Shown here piece by piece: positions 26,987 to 35,653 of a DNA stretch of 64,000 nt (position 1 is its first letter; each line of letters begins with the position of its first letter). Below the pieces are notes generated by a model. It did not search any database and was not told where the DNA came from. It saw only the letters and a program-made list of their open reading frames with translations. This DNA is from JALYYC01 sp963795805 (GTDB lineage: Bacteria > Chloroflexota > Dormibacteria > CF-121), in the NCBI GenBank assembly GCA_963795805.1, contig CAWCIV010000001.1, positions 1,054,001-1,118,000 on the forward strand, given 5' to 3'. The translations under genes were made by a program, and so were the position numbers.

Positions 26987-27087
26987 ACTCTTCCGCGGCA
27001 AGCCCCTTCATCGGCGGGCGAACTCATCTGTTCGATAGTGTCCGCCAGCGCTACGACCAATCTCAGGCCCTGGTGGGCTCGCTCCAT

Positions 27088-27513
27088 CTAACTGCCCATT
27101 GGGCACTTGAACGGCGGAGGCGCCGTCGCCGGTTCAGGGGATGCAAACGGTCCAGCCGTAGTCAGGTAAAGAGTGATGTGACCCGAAGTCGTGTCGCCAA
27201 GTCGACCGCCGCCGGCCAGTCGACCCGGTGGGACCACATACATGTCAAATGCCGCGTCCTTAGATGGCTCGGCGGCAAGCGTTAGCGTCACCGACGTTCC
27301 GCAGGGCACCACAATTGCAGGTCCTCTAATTTCTGCAAGCGTCGCGGGCGCCAATTTCCCGGCCTCAACAATGAGTGCCGCGCCGGACGGCGCCACGTCC
27401 GCATTGACTACGCGTATCTCGAAGCCGGTCGACTTGGTCGGCGTCCCACAGGAGGCGGATGCCAACATCAAGACGCCGCCTAGGAGAAGTCGCAGGGTCT
27501 TGGCCAATTGCAT
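27088..27513 (-). CDS. Small lipoprotein of unknown function
   Basis: 141 residues from ATG 27513. KTLRLLLGGVLMLASASC is a lipoprotein signal peptide with the acylated Cys at about residue 22. The mature part is beta-rich and Gly/Ala/Pro-rich (IRVVNADVAPSGAALIVEAGKL, GTSVTLTLAAEP), suggesting an Ig-like or cupredoxin-like sandwich. No family recognised. The 283 bases upstream (27514-27796) hold no gene I can support. Confidence 0.65.
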   Translation of the reverse strand: MQLAKTLRLLLGGVLMLASASCGTPTKSTGFEIRVVNADVAPSGAALIVEAGKLAPATLAEIRGPAIVVPCGTSVTLTLAAEPSKDAAFDMYVVPPGRLAGGGRLGDTTSGHITLYLTTAGPFASPEPATAPPPFKCPMGS

Positions 27514-27796
27514 GATTCGGATCGGAGCCTCTTACTACTCAAACTCCGCCCGCTGTCCGTTCCTGCATGGAGTCTGGAGCGCTGGGTGGTAGTTAAGGCC
27601 GCCCGGGCTGCCGTCAGCATTTTCGCTAGACCTCATCGCGGCCTAGAACAAGTGGTCCGAGACGCTTTCCTCGCGGCTTTCGGAACTCAGCGGCAGTCCA
27701 TTGTTCGAATGGTGTCTGGGCTATAAGCTTGAGCGTACAGTGCCGTGAACACGGCTTTCGATCATCCGGTTTAGCACTTCCTGCTTTACCGGATCG

Positions 27797-29365
27797 TTGG
27801 GAGGGATAACGATCGTTTACGACTACATCGTGGTTGGTGCTGGCTCCTCCGGGGCTGCGCTCGCTGGCCGACTTTCGGAGCTACCGACCAGGTCGGTTCT
27901 TCTCTTGGAGGCGGGTCCAAATTACCGATCGGCTGACGCTCCCAAAGAGATGCGCGGACCCAACTCTCTGGCGCTCATGGATATAGAGCGGTTCAACCAG
28001 TTCTGGTGGACGAGCACCATGGCGCGGCTGACAACCGTTCAAGAGCCAACTCCCTACGGACGAGGCAAGGGAGTAGGCGGATGCTCAGCGGTCAATGTCC
28101 AGGTGGCGATTCGGGGAATGCCTGAGGACTACGACCTCTGGGCCGCACAGGGCTGTACCGGGTGGTCGGGAGCAGAGGTCCTGCCTACGTTCATGCGGCT
28201 CGAGGACGACTTCGACTTCGGCAATGCTCCCTTTCACGGCCGAGGTGGTCCGCTACCGATCATTCGGCCCCCCAAGGCTCAATGGGGAACGGTCGATGTC
28301 GCTCTCGGAGAGGCTGCGGTGGACTTAGGCTACGGCTGGGCTGAGGACCACAACGCACCCGGAACGACGGGCGTCTCTCCAGCGGCCCACAACAGTCGCG
28401 ACGGACTACGGGTTTCCACCAACGATGCCTATCTCGAGCCCGCCCGCGACCGGGCCAATCTCACGATCCTCGGTGATTGCCTGGTGGATCGGGTCTTGTT
28501 CGATGGCCTGAAATGTACGGGGGTACGGGCGCGCACCCCGACGGGATGGACGACCTTCGAAAGCCCTGAAGTGATCCTCTGTGCGGGGTTCGCCTACTCG
28601 CCAGCGATCCTTCTCCGTTCGGGGATCGGACCTGCAACTCAACTCAAGGAGCGAGGAATTCCGATCGTTCAAGACCTCGCTGGAGTGGGCTCAAATCTTC
28701 AAGACCATCCGGCCATTGACCTTGCGCTCCGGCTCAAGGAGGGATTCCCGGTCGTCGACGACACAAAATATCCGCTGAACTGCCTCGTGCGCTTCAGTTC
28801 AAAGCAGGGCAACGCCGGCGCCAACGATATGGGGTTCGGCTCCTTCAATCTTTACCTGCCGGCGGAGGATGGTCACGCGCGAGGGATCTTCTTCGTCACC
28901 CTCTTTCAGGCTTTTTCACAAGGGCACGTTCGATTGGTTTCCCGGGACCCCGAAGTCGATCCTGAAATCGAGATGAGGTTGTTAAGCGACCAGCGGGATC
29001 TCGTCCGGATGCGAGAGGGCCTGAGGCGTCTGCTCGAGCTCGGCGAGCATCCTGCTGTTCGCGAGGTTGCCGAGGACGTGCGGATTGACGAAAATGTGGC
29101 TTCCCTGGCCGACTTGCCGGTCGGGCCCGCCCTGGACAGTTGGCTCCTGGCCAAGTGCGGCACCATCGGGCATCCGGTGGGGACCTGCAGGATGGGATCG
29201 TCGCAGGACCCGGGATCCGTTGTCGATCCCGATTGCCGAGTCATCGGTGTGCAGGGCTTGCGAGTTGTCGACGCCTCGATCATGCCTACCGCGCCCCGCG
29301 CCAACAACCATTTGAGCTGTGTGATGATCGCGGAGCACGCATTTGCTCGCCTTTCAAATGGGTGA
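27797..29365 (+). CDS. GMC family oxidoreductase (choline dehydrogenase-like)
   Basis: 522 residues. The N-terminal FAD motif YDYIVVGAGSSGAALAGRLSE with LLLEAGP, the GMC signature YGRGKGVGGCSAVNVQVAIRG and the second signature GFAYSPAILLRSGIGP are all present. The C-terminal GHPVGTCRMG and APRANNHLSCVMIAEHA carry the catalytic His and Asn. It oxidises an alcohol to aldehyde with FAD. The start is unclear: TTG 27797 is the only standard in-frame codon near, but the ribosome-site-like GGGAGGG (27799-27805) lies after it, better placed for a non-standard ATC at 27812. Confidence 0.88.
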   Translation: MGGITIVYDYIVVGAGSSGAALAGRLSELPTRSVLLLEAGPNYRSADAPKEMRGPNSLALMDIERFNQFWWTSTMARLTTVQEPTPYGRGKGVGGCSAVNVQVAIRGMPEDYDLWAAQGCTGWSGAEVLPTFMRLEDDFDFGNAPFHGRGGPLPIIRPPKAQWGTVDVALGEAAVDLGYGWAEDHNAPGTTGVSPAAHNSRDGLRVSTNDAYLEPARDRANLTILGDCLVDRVLFDGLKCTGVRARTPTGWTTFESPEVILCAGFAYSPAILLRSGIGPATQLKERGIPIVQDLAGVGSNLQDHPAIDLALRLKEGFPVVDDTKYPLNCLVRFSSKQGNAGANDMGFGSFNLYLPAEDGHARGIFFVTLFQAFSQGHVRLVSRDPEVDPEIEMRLLSDQRDLVRMREGLRRLLELGEHPAVREVAEDVRIDENVASLADLPVGPALDSWLLAKCGTIGHPVGTCRMGSSQDPGSVVDPDCRVIGVQGLRVVDASIMPTAPRANNHLSCVMIAEHAFARLSNG

Positions 29366-29407
29366 TCGGTCCGCGATATCTTTGAGGCCATCCCATTCGC
29401 AGCACCG

Positions 29408-29923
29408 TCAACCTTCAAACACCGACCAGCAGATCTCGTTGCGCAACCGCTGATCGTCTAGAACGAGTTCGCGAATCGCATCCGGCAGATGTTCGCGCTG
29501 CCAACGGCACTCGAGCCGTCCGGCGCGCTCAGTCTCGCCTGCGGGAGCCGCCGCACGCGCTGCCTTGATCGCGTAGGCCGCAGCACCGAGCTCGTGTGCA
29601 GCGACATGCGCGACGACTGCGGCCTGGCCAGCCGCGAATGCTGCGTGACGAGCCGCCCCGCTCAACACTCTGGCCGCAGCCATGGCATGGCCGCCGGCCG
29701 CACGGGACTGGGACATCGTGATTTGGCCTCGCACCCATGCCCGAATCTGTTCGATCGCCTGGCGAGGACGAGGGTCCGACGGCTGCTCCGACTCGAAAAG
29801 GGGCAGCACATGCTCGGCGCACAGGGCCGCCCACAGAGCGAGGAGCCGATGGTCGGAGTCCGTGAGGCTCCCCCCGCGGCGAATGGTGATGAACCGGGGG
29901 TCGCGGTCCCTGGGCAGGATCAC
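29408..29923 (-). CDS. Imm-5-like putative immunity protein
   Basis: 171 residues. PRFITIRRGGSLTDSDHRLLALWAALCAEHVLPLFE at the N-terminus, an Ala-rich helical middle (ARHAAFAAGQAAVVAHVAAHELGAAAYAIKAA) and LPDAIRELVLDDQRLRNEICWSVF at the end match the Imm-5-like family as I know it. The name comes from linkage to polymorphic toxins elsewhere; no toxin gene is next to it here. GTG start. Divergent from the glycosyltransferase gene. Confidence 0.75.
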   Translation of the reverse strand: MILPRDRDPRFITIRRGGSLTDSDHRLLALWAALCAEHVLPLFESEQPSDPRPRQAIEQIRAWVRGQITMSQSRAAGGHAMAAARVLSGAARHAAFAAGQAAVVAHVAAHELGAAAYAIKAARAAAPAGETERAGRLECRWQREHLPDAIRELVLDDQRLRNEICWSVFEG

Positions 29924-29952
29924 GGCTCTACTTTCAACTTATACCTGAGCCG

Positions 29953-29971
29953 GGGGCTTGCCGCAAGCCCC
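29953..29971. promoter_or_regulatory. Inverted repeat between the Imm-5-like and glycosyltransferase genes
   Basis: GGGGCTTG-CCG-CAAGCCCC is an 8-bp perfect inverted repeat with 3-base spacer in a 74-base divergent intergenic region. Either an operator or a leader hairpin; it ends 27 bases before the preferred GTG start of the glycosyltransferase. Confidence 0.4.
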
Positions 29972-29997
29972 GGGTGCGCACCTACAATCCGTGGGCT

Positions 29998-31236
29998 GTG
30001 CAGGTGCTGCTGTCCACGATCGGGTCGCGTGGCGACGTCCAACCCCTGGTAGCGCTGGCGTCGGAGTTGAGGGCTCTCGGTCAGGACGTTCGCCTGTGCG
30101 TGCCGCCCGACTTCCGCGACTGGATCGAGAGCCTCGGATTCGCGGTCGTGCCGATCGGACCCGAGCTGCGCTCGACCGCCTCAGCCAGTGTGGCCCGTCC
30201 CACCGCGGAGCAGTGGCGCCAGCTGGTCGAAGGCACGGTCGCCACCCAGTTCTCGACGATCGCCGAAGCCGCCCGGGGCTGCGATGTGATCCTGGCGGGC
30301 GGCGCCCTGAATATCGCCGCTCGCTCGATCGCCGAGGCGATGGGCATCGGTTACGTCTACGCGAGCTACTGCCCGATCAGCCTGCCGTCGCCACACCATG
30401 CGCCACCACCGGTCGCACGGGCACTCCAGACGCCCACTCAAGAGGGGATCGACAATCTGACCCTCTGGGCCAAGGACGCGGAGCATTGGAACGGCTTGTT
30501 TGGCCCCGCATTCAATGCCCATCGGGCAGCAATCGGGCTGGCCCCGATCGCTGAGGGGCGAGACTACATCTTCACTGACCGGCCGTGGCTGGCTGCCGAC
30601 CCGACATTGGCGCCGTGGCCTGGGGCGGCGCAAGAAGAGGTGGTGCAATCGGGGGCCTGGATCCTGCCGGATGCGCGATCGCTGCCTCCCGATCTGGTTA
30701 CGTTCCTCGAGGCCGGCGAAGCGCCCATCTATTTCGGCTTCGGCAGCATCCGCGCTCTGGAAGGCCTGGCGCAGGCGATGATCCAGTCGGCCCGCACGCT
30801 CGGCCGCCGGGCCATCGTGTCTCGGGGGTGGGCGGACCTGTCACTGGTCGACGACCAATCCGATTGCCTGTCCATCGGCGAAGTCAACCAGCAGGCGCTC
30901 TTCAAACGGGTCGGCGCCGTCGTTCACCATGGCGGGGCCGGCACCACCACAGCTGCCGCAAGAGCCGGAGCAGTCCAGGTCGTTATTCCGCAGCACTACG
31001 ACCAGTTCTACTGGGCCGGTCGCGTCGAGCATCTCGGGATCGGAACCGCGCACCCGCCGGTCGCGCCGACCGCCGCCTCGCTGACGACGGCTCTCCGTCA
31101 CACCCTCCAACCCGAGTTGGCGGCCCGTGCCGCGGTCATCGCCGCTGCGATACGAACCGACGGCACCAGAACTGCCGCCCACGGGTTGATGAAGGGCACC
31201 CGGAAAGAGGGCGACACGTCCCACGGGAACCTCTAG
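29998..31236 (+). CDS. Glycosyltransferase, GT1 / UDP-glucosyltransferase-like
   Basis: 412 residues from GTG 29998; homologues begin at the VLLSTIGSRGDVQPLVALA stretch, so the upstream GTG 29974 is less likely. The C-terminal nucleotide-sugar binding motif VHHGGAGTTTAAARAGAVQVVIPQHYDQFYWAGRVEHLGIG (about 300-345) is typical of macrolide, sterol or polyketide glycosyltransferases. IYFGFGSI matches the strand before it. It glycosylates a lipophilic acceptor of unknown nature. It ends in a 4-base convergent overlap with the next gene. Confidence 0.87.
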   Translation: MQVLLSTIGSRGDVQPLVALASELRALGQDVRLCVPPDFRDWIESLGFAVVPIGPELRSTASASVARPTAEQWRQLVEGTVATQFSTIAEAARGCDVILAGGALNIAARSIAEAMGIGYVYASYCPISLPSPHHAPPPVARALQTPTQEGIDNLTLWAKDAEHWNGLFGPAFNAHRAAIGLAPIAEGRDYIFTDRPWLAADPTLAPWPGAAQEEVVQSGAWILPDARSLPPDLVTFLEAGEAPIYFGFGSIRALEGLAQAMIQSARTLGRRAIVSRGWADLSLVDDQSDCLSIGEVNQQALFKRVGAVVHHGGAGTTTAAARAGAVQVVIPQHYDQFYWAGRVEHLGIGTAHPPVAPTAASLTTALRHTLQPELAARAAVIAAAIRTDGTRTAAHGLMKGTRKEGDTSHGNL

Positions 31237-32324
31237 GGCTCTTGACGCGGCGATAGAAACCACTTCTTGCGAGCCATGGCGCCCATCGCGTCCTCCAGCT
31301 CAGCCGCCATGCGCGCGATAACCTGCCCGGCCGGCACGCCGTGGTCGATCAGCTCGTAAGCCTGACCGGCCCAGAGATTGATCAGGTCCGCATTGCCGCT
31401 GGCGCGGGCAGCGGCACGCATCGGCGCCGTGAGGTAGTGGACCTGCGGGTATGCCGCGGGAGCCGCAGCGCTGTTGCGTTGCATAAAGCCGTTGGCAATG
31501 CCGCGGGCTCGCTTGCCGCTGAAGGCACGGGTAAGCGCGGTTTGGCCGTGCGTGCGAAGCCGCTCGCGATGGGGCGGCGAGGTTCCCGCCTCGAGCGTGT
31601 CCAGGAATGCGCTGCCGACCTGCGCGGCGCGAGCGCCCGCGACCAGCACGGCGGCGATCGAATACCCGTCACAGAGACCTCCCGCCGCGACGAGGGGTAG
31701 CCTGACTCGCTTCGAGACCAGCCGGATCAGCGCCAGGAGGCCGACCTCCCCGACCCCATCCTTGTCGACAAAGCTGGCGCGATGACCGCCTGCCTCGAAG
31801 CCCTGGACGACCAGCGCGTCCGCGCCCGCGTCAGCGGCACGCTCCGCCTCGTCGGCCTCGGTGACCGTGACCCAGACCTCAATCGCGCGGCGGCGCAACT
31901 CGTTGATTACGTCGCGTTCGGGGCAGCCGAAGGTGAAGGAGACCACCGCCGGCTGCGCGCCAAGAACCACCTCGAGCTTGGGCTGCCAATCGTCATCGGA
32001 CCACCTGGGTTCGCCCGGCTCGGCGTTGATGGCGGACGCTTCAATCCGGATGCGTTCTCGGTACGAGCGCAAATCGGCCGCCTCAGACGAATTCGGCCCA
32101 GGGACGAACAGGTTGACGCCGATGGGCGTGGTGCCTGCGCGCCGGACGCGACCGATATCGTCGGCAAGCTGGTCCGCGGTTAGGTAGCCAGCAGCAAGAA
32201 ATCCCAGCGCACCGGCTCGGCCGGCGGCGATGGTCAGCTCCGGGGTGGACGCTCCACCGGAAAGCGGCGCCTGCACGATGGGAAGCCGCAGCCTCTCCAA
32301 CACCGGGGGCATTCCTGACATCAT
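31233..32324 (-). CDS. Nitronate monooxygenase family FMN oxidoreductase
   Basis: 363 residues. TIM-barrel FMN enzyme with LPIVQAPLSGG at the N-terminus, DALVVQGFEAGGHR (about 170), PLVAAGGLCDGYSIAAVLVAGARAAQVGSAFL (about 215-245, phosphate site) and a C-terminal helical part. The family oxidises nitronates, or reduces enones or quinones with NADH. The His in QGFEAGGH is kept. Three bases separate it from the aminotransferase gene, so they are co-transcribed. Confidence 0.87.
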   Translation of the reverse strand: MMSGMPPVLERLRLPIVQAPLSGGASTPELTIAAGRAGALGFLAAGYLTADQLADDIGRVRRAGTTPIGVNLFVPGPNSSEAADLRSYRERIRIEASAINAEPGEPRWSDDDWQPKLEVVLGAQPAVVSFTFGCPERDVINELRRRAIEVWVTVTEADEAERAADAGADALVVQGFEAGGHRASFVDKDGVGEVGLLALIRLVSKRVRLPLVAAGGLCDGYSIAAVLVAGARAAQVGSAFLDTLEAGTSPPHRERLRTHGQTALTRAFSGKRARGIANGFMQRNSAAAPAAYPQVHYLTAPMRAAARASGNADLINLWAGQAYELIDHGVPAGQVIARMAAELEDAMGAMARKKWFLSPRQEP

Positions 32325-32327
32325 CGG

Positions 32328-33503
32328 CTAGGTCTGCCGCCCTGCGCTTAGCCTTGTAAATGCCCGGCGCAGGCGCTCGGCCCCGCGCCTGATGTCGTCG
32401 AAGCTCGCCGAGTAGCTCAGACGCAGGTAGCCCTCTCCCGCCGGGCCGTATTCCGTGCCACTGCGGACGGCCACCCCTTCCGTCAGAAGGAGCTTCGTGA
32501 GGTTGGCGGAATTGATCGGCCTCTGGAATTTGAAGCCGACGTACAGATAGAAGGCGCCTTCCGGTGGTATCGGCTGAAGTCCCGGCGTGCCGGCCAACCC
32601 CTCGAGCAGCGCGTGGCGTCGCGCATCGTATCCGGCGATCATCTCGTTGACCGGCTCGGTCGGCCCTTGCAGCGCGGCGATCCCGGCCCGCTGGGCCGGC
32701 CAGTTGACGCCCGCGACGATGTTGCTGTGGATGACCTGGGCGGGGCGAAGCACGTCGGGCGGCGCAATCAGATACCCGAGACGCCAGCCCGTCATCGCGT
32801 AGGTTTTCGAGAATCCATTTACGTAGAGCAATCGCTCGGCCAGCTCCGGGATGGCGAGGCATGACGTGAACGTCCCGGTAAACACCAGCTCGTCGTAGAT
32901 TTCGTCGGCAAGGACAAGGAGGTCGTTCGAGACGGCCACCTCGGCAATGCCGCGCAGCTCGGTTTCATCGAAGACGACCCCGGTTGGGTTCACCGGGTTG
33001 TTGATGATCACCATCCGGGTTCGATCCGTAACCGCTCGACGCAGCTGCTCCAGGTCGGGCCGCCGCTCCGCGGTCATCGCCGCGTAAACCGGCTTCGCGC
33101 CGATCTGGTTCAGGAGGGTTGCGTAGAGCGAGTAGATCGGGTCGAAGAGGATGACCTCATCGCCGGGATCGAGCACCGCGCTGAAGGCGCAAAAGATCGC
33201 CTCCGTCGACCCGGCGGTGACGAGCACATCGGCCGAATCGATTGGATGCGTCGCTCGGGCGGAGGCTCGTGCCGCGATCGCGCGTCGGAGCTCGGGATCG
33301 CCGGACGAGGGCGGATAGTTGGTGTAGCCCTCGGCCATCGCCGCGGTCGCGGCCGCGATGATGTGTGCCGGCGTCCGAAAGCAAGGATCGCCGACATGCA
33401 ATCGTGCGATCTCGCGGTCGGTCGGAATCTCGATCCCGGCGGTGCGCTCAGGACTGAATGCGCGCTGTGCCGCCTGGCTCGCCGACGTAATCGGGCGGGT
33501 CAT
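32328..33503 (-). CDS. PLP-dependent aminotransferase, class I/II (aspartate-aminotransferase-like)
   Basis: 391 residues from ATG 33503, which has GAGG upstream; TTG 33512 is a less likely start. PLP Lys in VNGFSKTYAMTGWRLGY (about 230), NPVNPTGVVF (substrate carboxylate Asn), DEIYDELVF (Asp to the pyridine nitrogen) and a late Arg in YLRLSYSAS. Moves an amino group between an amino acid and a 2-oxoacid. Part of a leftward run with the MFS transporter and the flavin oxidoreductase. Confidence 0.9.
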   Translation of the reverse strand: MTRPITSASQAAQRAFSPERTAGIEIPTDREIARLHVGDPCFRTPAHIIAAATAAMAEGYTNYPPSSGDPELRRAIAARASARATHPIDSADVLVTAGSTEAIFCAFSAVLDPGDEVILFDPIYSLYATLLNQIGAKPVYAAMTAERRPDLEQLRRAVTDRTRMVIINNPVNPTGVVFDETELRGIAEVAVSNDLLVLADEIYDELVFTGTFTSCLAIPELAERLLYVNGFSKTYAMTGWRLGYLIAPPDVLRPAQVIHSNIVAGVNWPAQRAGIAALQGPTEPVNEMIAGYDARRHALLEGLAGTPGLQPIPPEGAFYLYVGFKFQRPINSANLTKLLLTEGVAVRSGTEYGPAGEGYLRLSYSASFDDIRRGAERLRRAFTRLSAGRQT

Positions 33504-33516
33504 GTGCCTCAAGAGG

Positions 33517-34773
33517 CTACCGAACCTCCGTCTCGGACGGGAGCCGTAGGGTGCCGAAGAGCCGCAGGAATGTCAGGCCGGCGAGCAAGTAGAAGGCGGC
33601 GCTGACGGAGAACGCCAGCTGGTACCCGCCGCGCACCTGCAGGAAGCCACTGACCAGCGGTCCGATCCCGCCGACGCCGATGCCACTGACCACCGCCTGG
33701 GCCGTGGCGAGCCGGGCGCGCTGGCTCCCCTCGACGTACTCCATGCCGAACACCTGGCCCAGCGGGCCTTGCAGATTGAGCGCCAGCTGACGCACGTACA
33801 TGACGATGACCGCGATGGGCAGAACCATCAGGAAGGCCAGCGAAAGTACCAGCGGCGATCCAATGACCTGAGCAAGACCGATGGTCCGGGTGATCCCCAG
33901 CCGCCGGCTGACGGCGGGTGCCGCAAGGGTGACCACCACGGTGAGGGCGGCCCCAATCGCCAGGATGACGCCGATGGGACCTGGCGTCAGACCGAACCGC
34001 TGGGCCAGGTACAGCTGAACGAAATTCAGATACATGCCGGCCGCGATCCCAAGAATGAGGCTCGGAAGCAGGATGCGGCCGAAGCGCGCCAGGTCGACCT
34101 GAAGCATTTGGCGCACCGGGATCATGGCAACGGGCTTCAGGTCGGCCTTCCGGACCAGCTGGAGCAGAAAGGGCAGGCTCAGAAACGCGAGAACCGTCGT
34201 CGGCACGAACGCCGCTCGGAGGGCGGCTGCCGACGCACTGGAGGCGTGGATCATCCTCGCCGCCGCCTCGGGAATGATGCCCCCGACCACGTCGCCGATC
34301 AGGGTGGCGAGCCACCCGAGCGACTGGTTGAACGAGAACACGGCCACCCGTTCGGTCTGGCTGCTCAGTTGCGTGAGCAGCGGACTGCCGAGCACCCCGA
34401 GAACGATCACGGCCAGCGCGAAGGCCCCGGCGGCGAGCACGGCGAGCAATGGGGTTTGAACGATCGCCAGCATCAACGACGCCACCACGGCAAGGCCCCC
34501 GCCACCGAGCAAGAAGACGCGGTACCCGAGCCGGTCCGCCATCGCGGCAGCCGGCAGGCCGACGAGCAGCAGCGCAATCGCCGGAAGCGAGTTGAAGAGT
34601 CCGATGACCTCGTTGGAGAACCCCAGCGCGCTCATGTAGAGGTTGAAGACCAGGTTGAAGATGGCGAAGGCGGTCGAGAGCAAGAGCGAGAAGGCCAGGA
34701 ACTGTCGGGCAGCGGGGCTGAAGCCGCCAACGCGGGCGAGCACGCGGCGGGAGGCTGCCCGTGCAAGCATCAT
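33517..34773 (-). CDS. MFS transporter
   Basis: 418 residues, mostly hydrophobic, with about 12 predicted membrane helices and a central loop (KADLKPVAMIPVRQMLQVDLARFG). MADRLGYRVFLLGG between helices 2 and 3 is the MFS motif A region. Substrate unknown; PADs around it (aminotransferase, flavin enzymes) hint at a small organic acid or aromatic compound. Start at ATG ATG; 13 bases upstream of the aminotransferase gene. Confidence 0.87.
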   Translation of the reverse strand: MMLARAASRRVLARVGGFSPAARQFLAFSLLLSTAFAIFNLVFNLYMSALGFSNEVIGLFNSLPAIALLLVGLPAAAMADRLGYRVFLLGGGGLAVVASLMLAIVQTPLLAVLAAGAFALAVIVLGVLGSPLLTQLSSQTERVAVFSFNQSLGWLATLIGDVVGGIIPEAAARMIHASSASAAALRAAFVPTTVLAFLSLPFLLQLVRKADLKPVAMIPVRQMLQVDLARFGRILLPSLILGIAAGMYLNFVQLYLAQRFGLTPGPIGVILAIGAALTVVVTLAAPAVSRRLGITRTIGLAQVIGSPLVLSLAFLMVLPIAVIVMYVRQLALNLQGPLGQVFGMEYVEGSQRARLATAQAVVSGIGVGGIGPLVSGFLQVRGGYQLAFSVSAAFYLLAGLTFLRLFGTLRLPSETEVR

Positions 34774-34807
34774 CAGAGGCTAGCGGACGATCGCTATCAT
34801 CGACGAC

Positions 34808-35638
34808 GTGAGCGACGCGCCGACTGGTCAACGGCTCGTCGGCTTCAGCCTGGATCCCCGGCAAGCGCTCGCGCCTGCTGATGAGCTGCGCCTGGTCCGT
34901 CTCGCGGCGGAGCTTGGCTATCAGTCGGCCTGGACGCCGGCTGGTCCCGACGCCAGCGCCTTCGAGAGCTGCCTCAACTGGTTCAAGGCCACGGGGCTCC
35001 GGACGGGAATCGCGGTGGCGCCCGCATCGGGTCAGCCGGCCGCCTTCTATGCGGAGCATGCCAGGCGGGTCTGGGAGGAAACGAAAGGCACCTTCGTGCT
35101 CGGGGTGGGCAGCGGCGAGATGCCGCACGCGGTCGAGGGGATGCGCCGCTACATCGGCGAATTACGCTTGCTCCTCCCTCCTGAACAACCTATCTATGTC
35201 GCCGCGCTCGGGCCGCGCATGCTCGACCTGGCCGGGGAGATCGCCGACGGTGTGGCGCTGAACTGGTGCACGCCGTCGCAGGTGGCGTGGTCGCGGTCGG
35301 AGGTCGAGAACGCGGCGCGCAAGGCCGGTCGCCAGGCGCCACCGCTGATGGAGTACATCCGGACCTCGGTCGATCCCGACCGGGTGCTGGCAGAACGGAC
35401 GCTCGTGGCGGCCGCGCATGTGTACTCGAAGGGCAGGCCAGCGTACCGCAAGCACTTCGAGCGGATGGGTATCCCAGAAGGTTCGGTCGGCGCCGCGGGA
35501 CGGCCGGGCGAGGTGCGGCAACAGTTCGAGCGGCTGGCGAAAGGGCTCGACGAGGCCATCGTCCGAGTCCTGGTCACACATCCGGGCGACGCCAAGTCGG
35601 CTGAGCTCACCCTCCGGGAGTGTGCGCCCAGGCGCTGA
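34808..35638 (+). CDS. LLM-class flavin-dependent oxidoreductase
   Basis: 276 residues with a luciferase-like barrel: LVGFSLDPRQ, DELRLVRLAAELGYQSAWTP, GIAVAPASGQPAAFYAEHARRVWEETKGTFVLGVGSGEMPHAVEGM and PIYVAALGPRMLDLAGEIADGVALNW. The last motifs favour the F420/FMN-dependent subgroup. GTG start. It is 34 bases from the divergent MFS gene. Cofactor and substrate cannot be decided from sequence. Confidence 0.87.
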   Translation: MSDAPTGQRLVGFSLDPRQALAPADELRLVRLAAELGYQSAWTPAGPDASAFESCLNWFKATGLRTGIAVAPASGQPAAFYAEHARRVWEETKGTFVLGVGSGEMPHAVEGMRRYIGELRLLLPPEQPIYVAALGPRMLDLAGEIADGVALNWCTPSQVAWSRSEVENAARKAGRQAPPLMEYIRTSVDPDRVLAERTLVAAAHVYSKGRPAYRKHFERMGIPEGSVGAAGRPGEVRQQFERLAKGLDEAIVRVLVTHPGDAKSAELTLRECAPRR

Positions 35639-35653
35639 TCGCCCGCCCGGATT

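Noticed and set aside
27508..27726. A 72-codon rightward ORF between the lipoprotein and GMC genes
   Set aside because: No family similarity, weak start and Arg/Ala-rich composition; treated as noise.
29408..29923. A toxin/immunity system built on the Imm-5-like protein
   Set aside because: No toxin or secretion gene is adjacent; the neighbour is a glycosyltransferase on the opposite strand. Only the family name suggests immunity.
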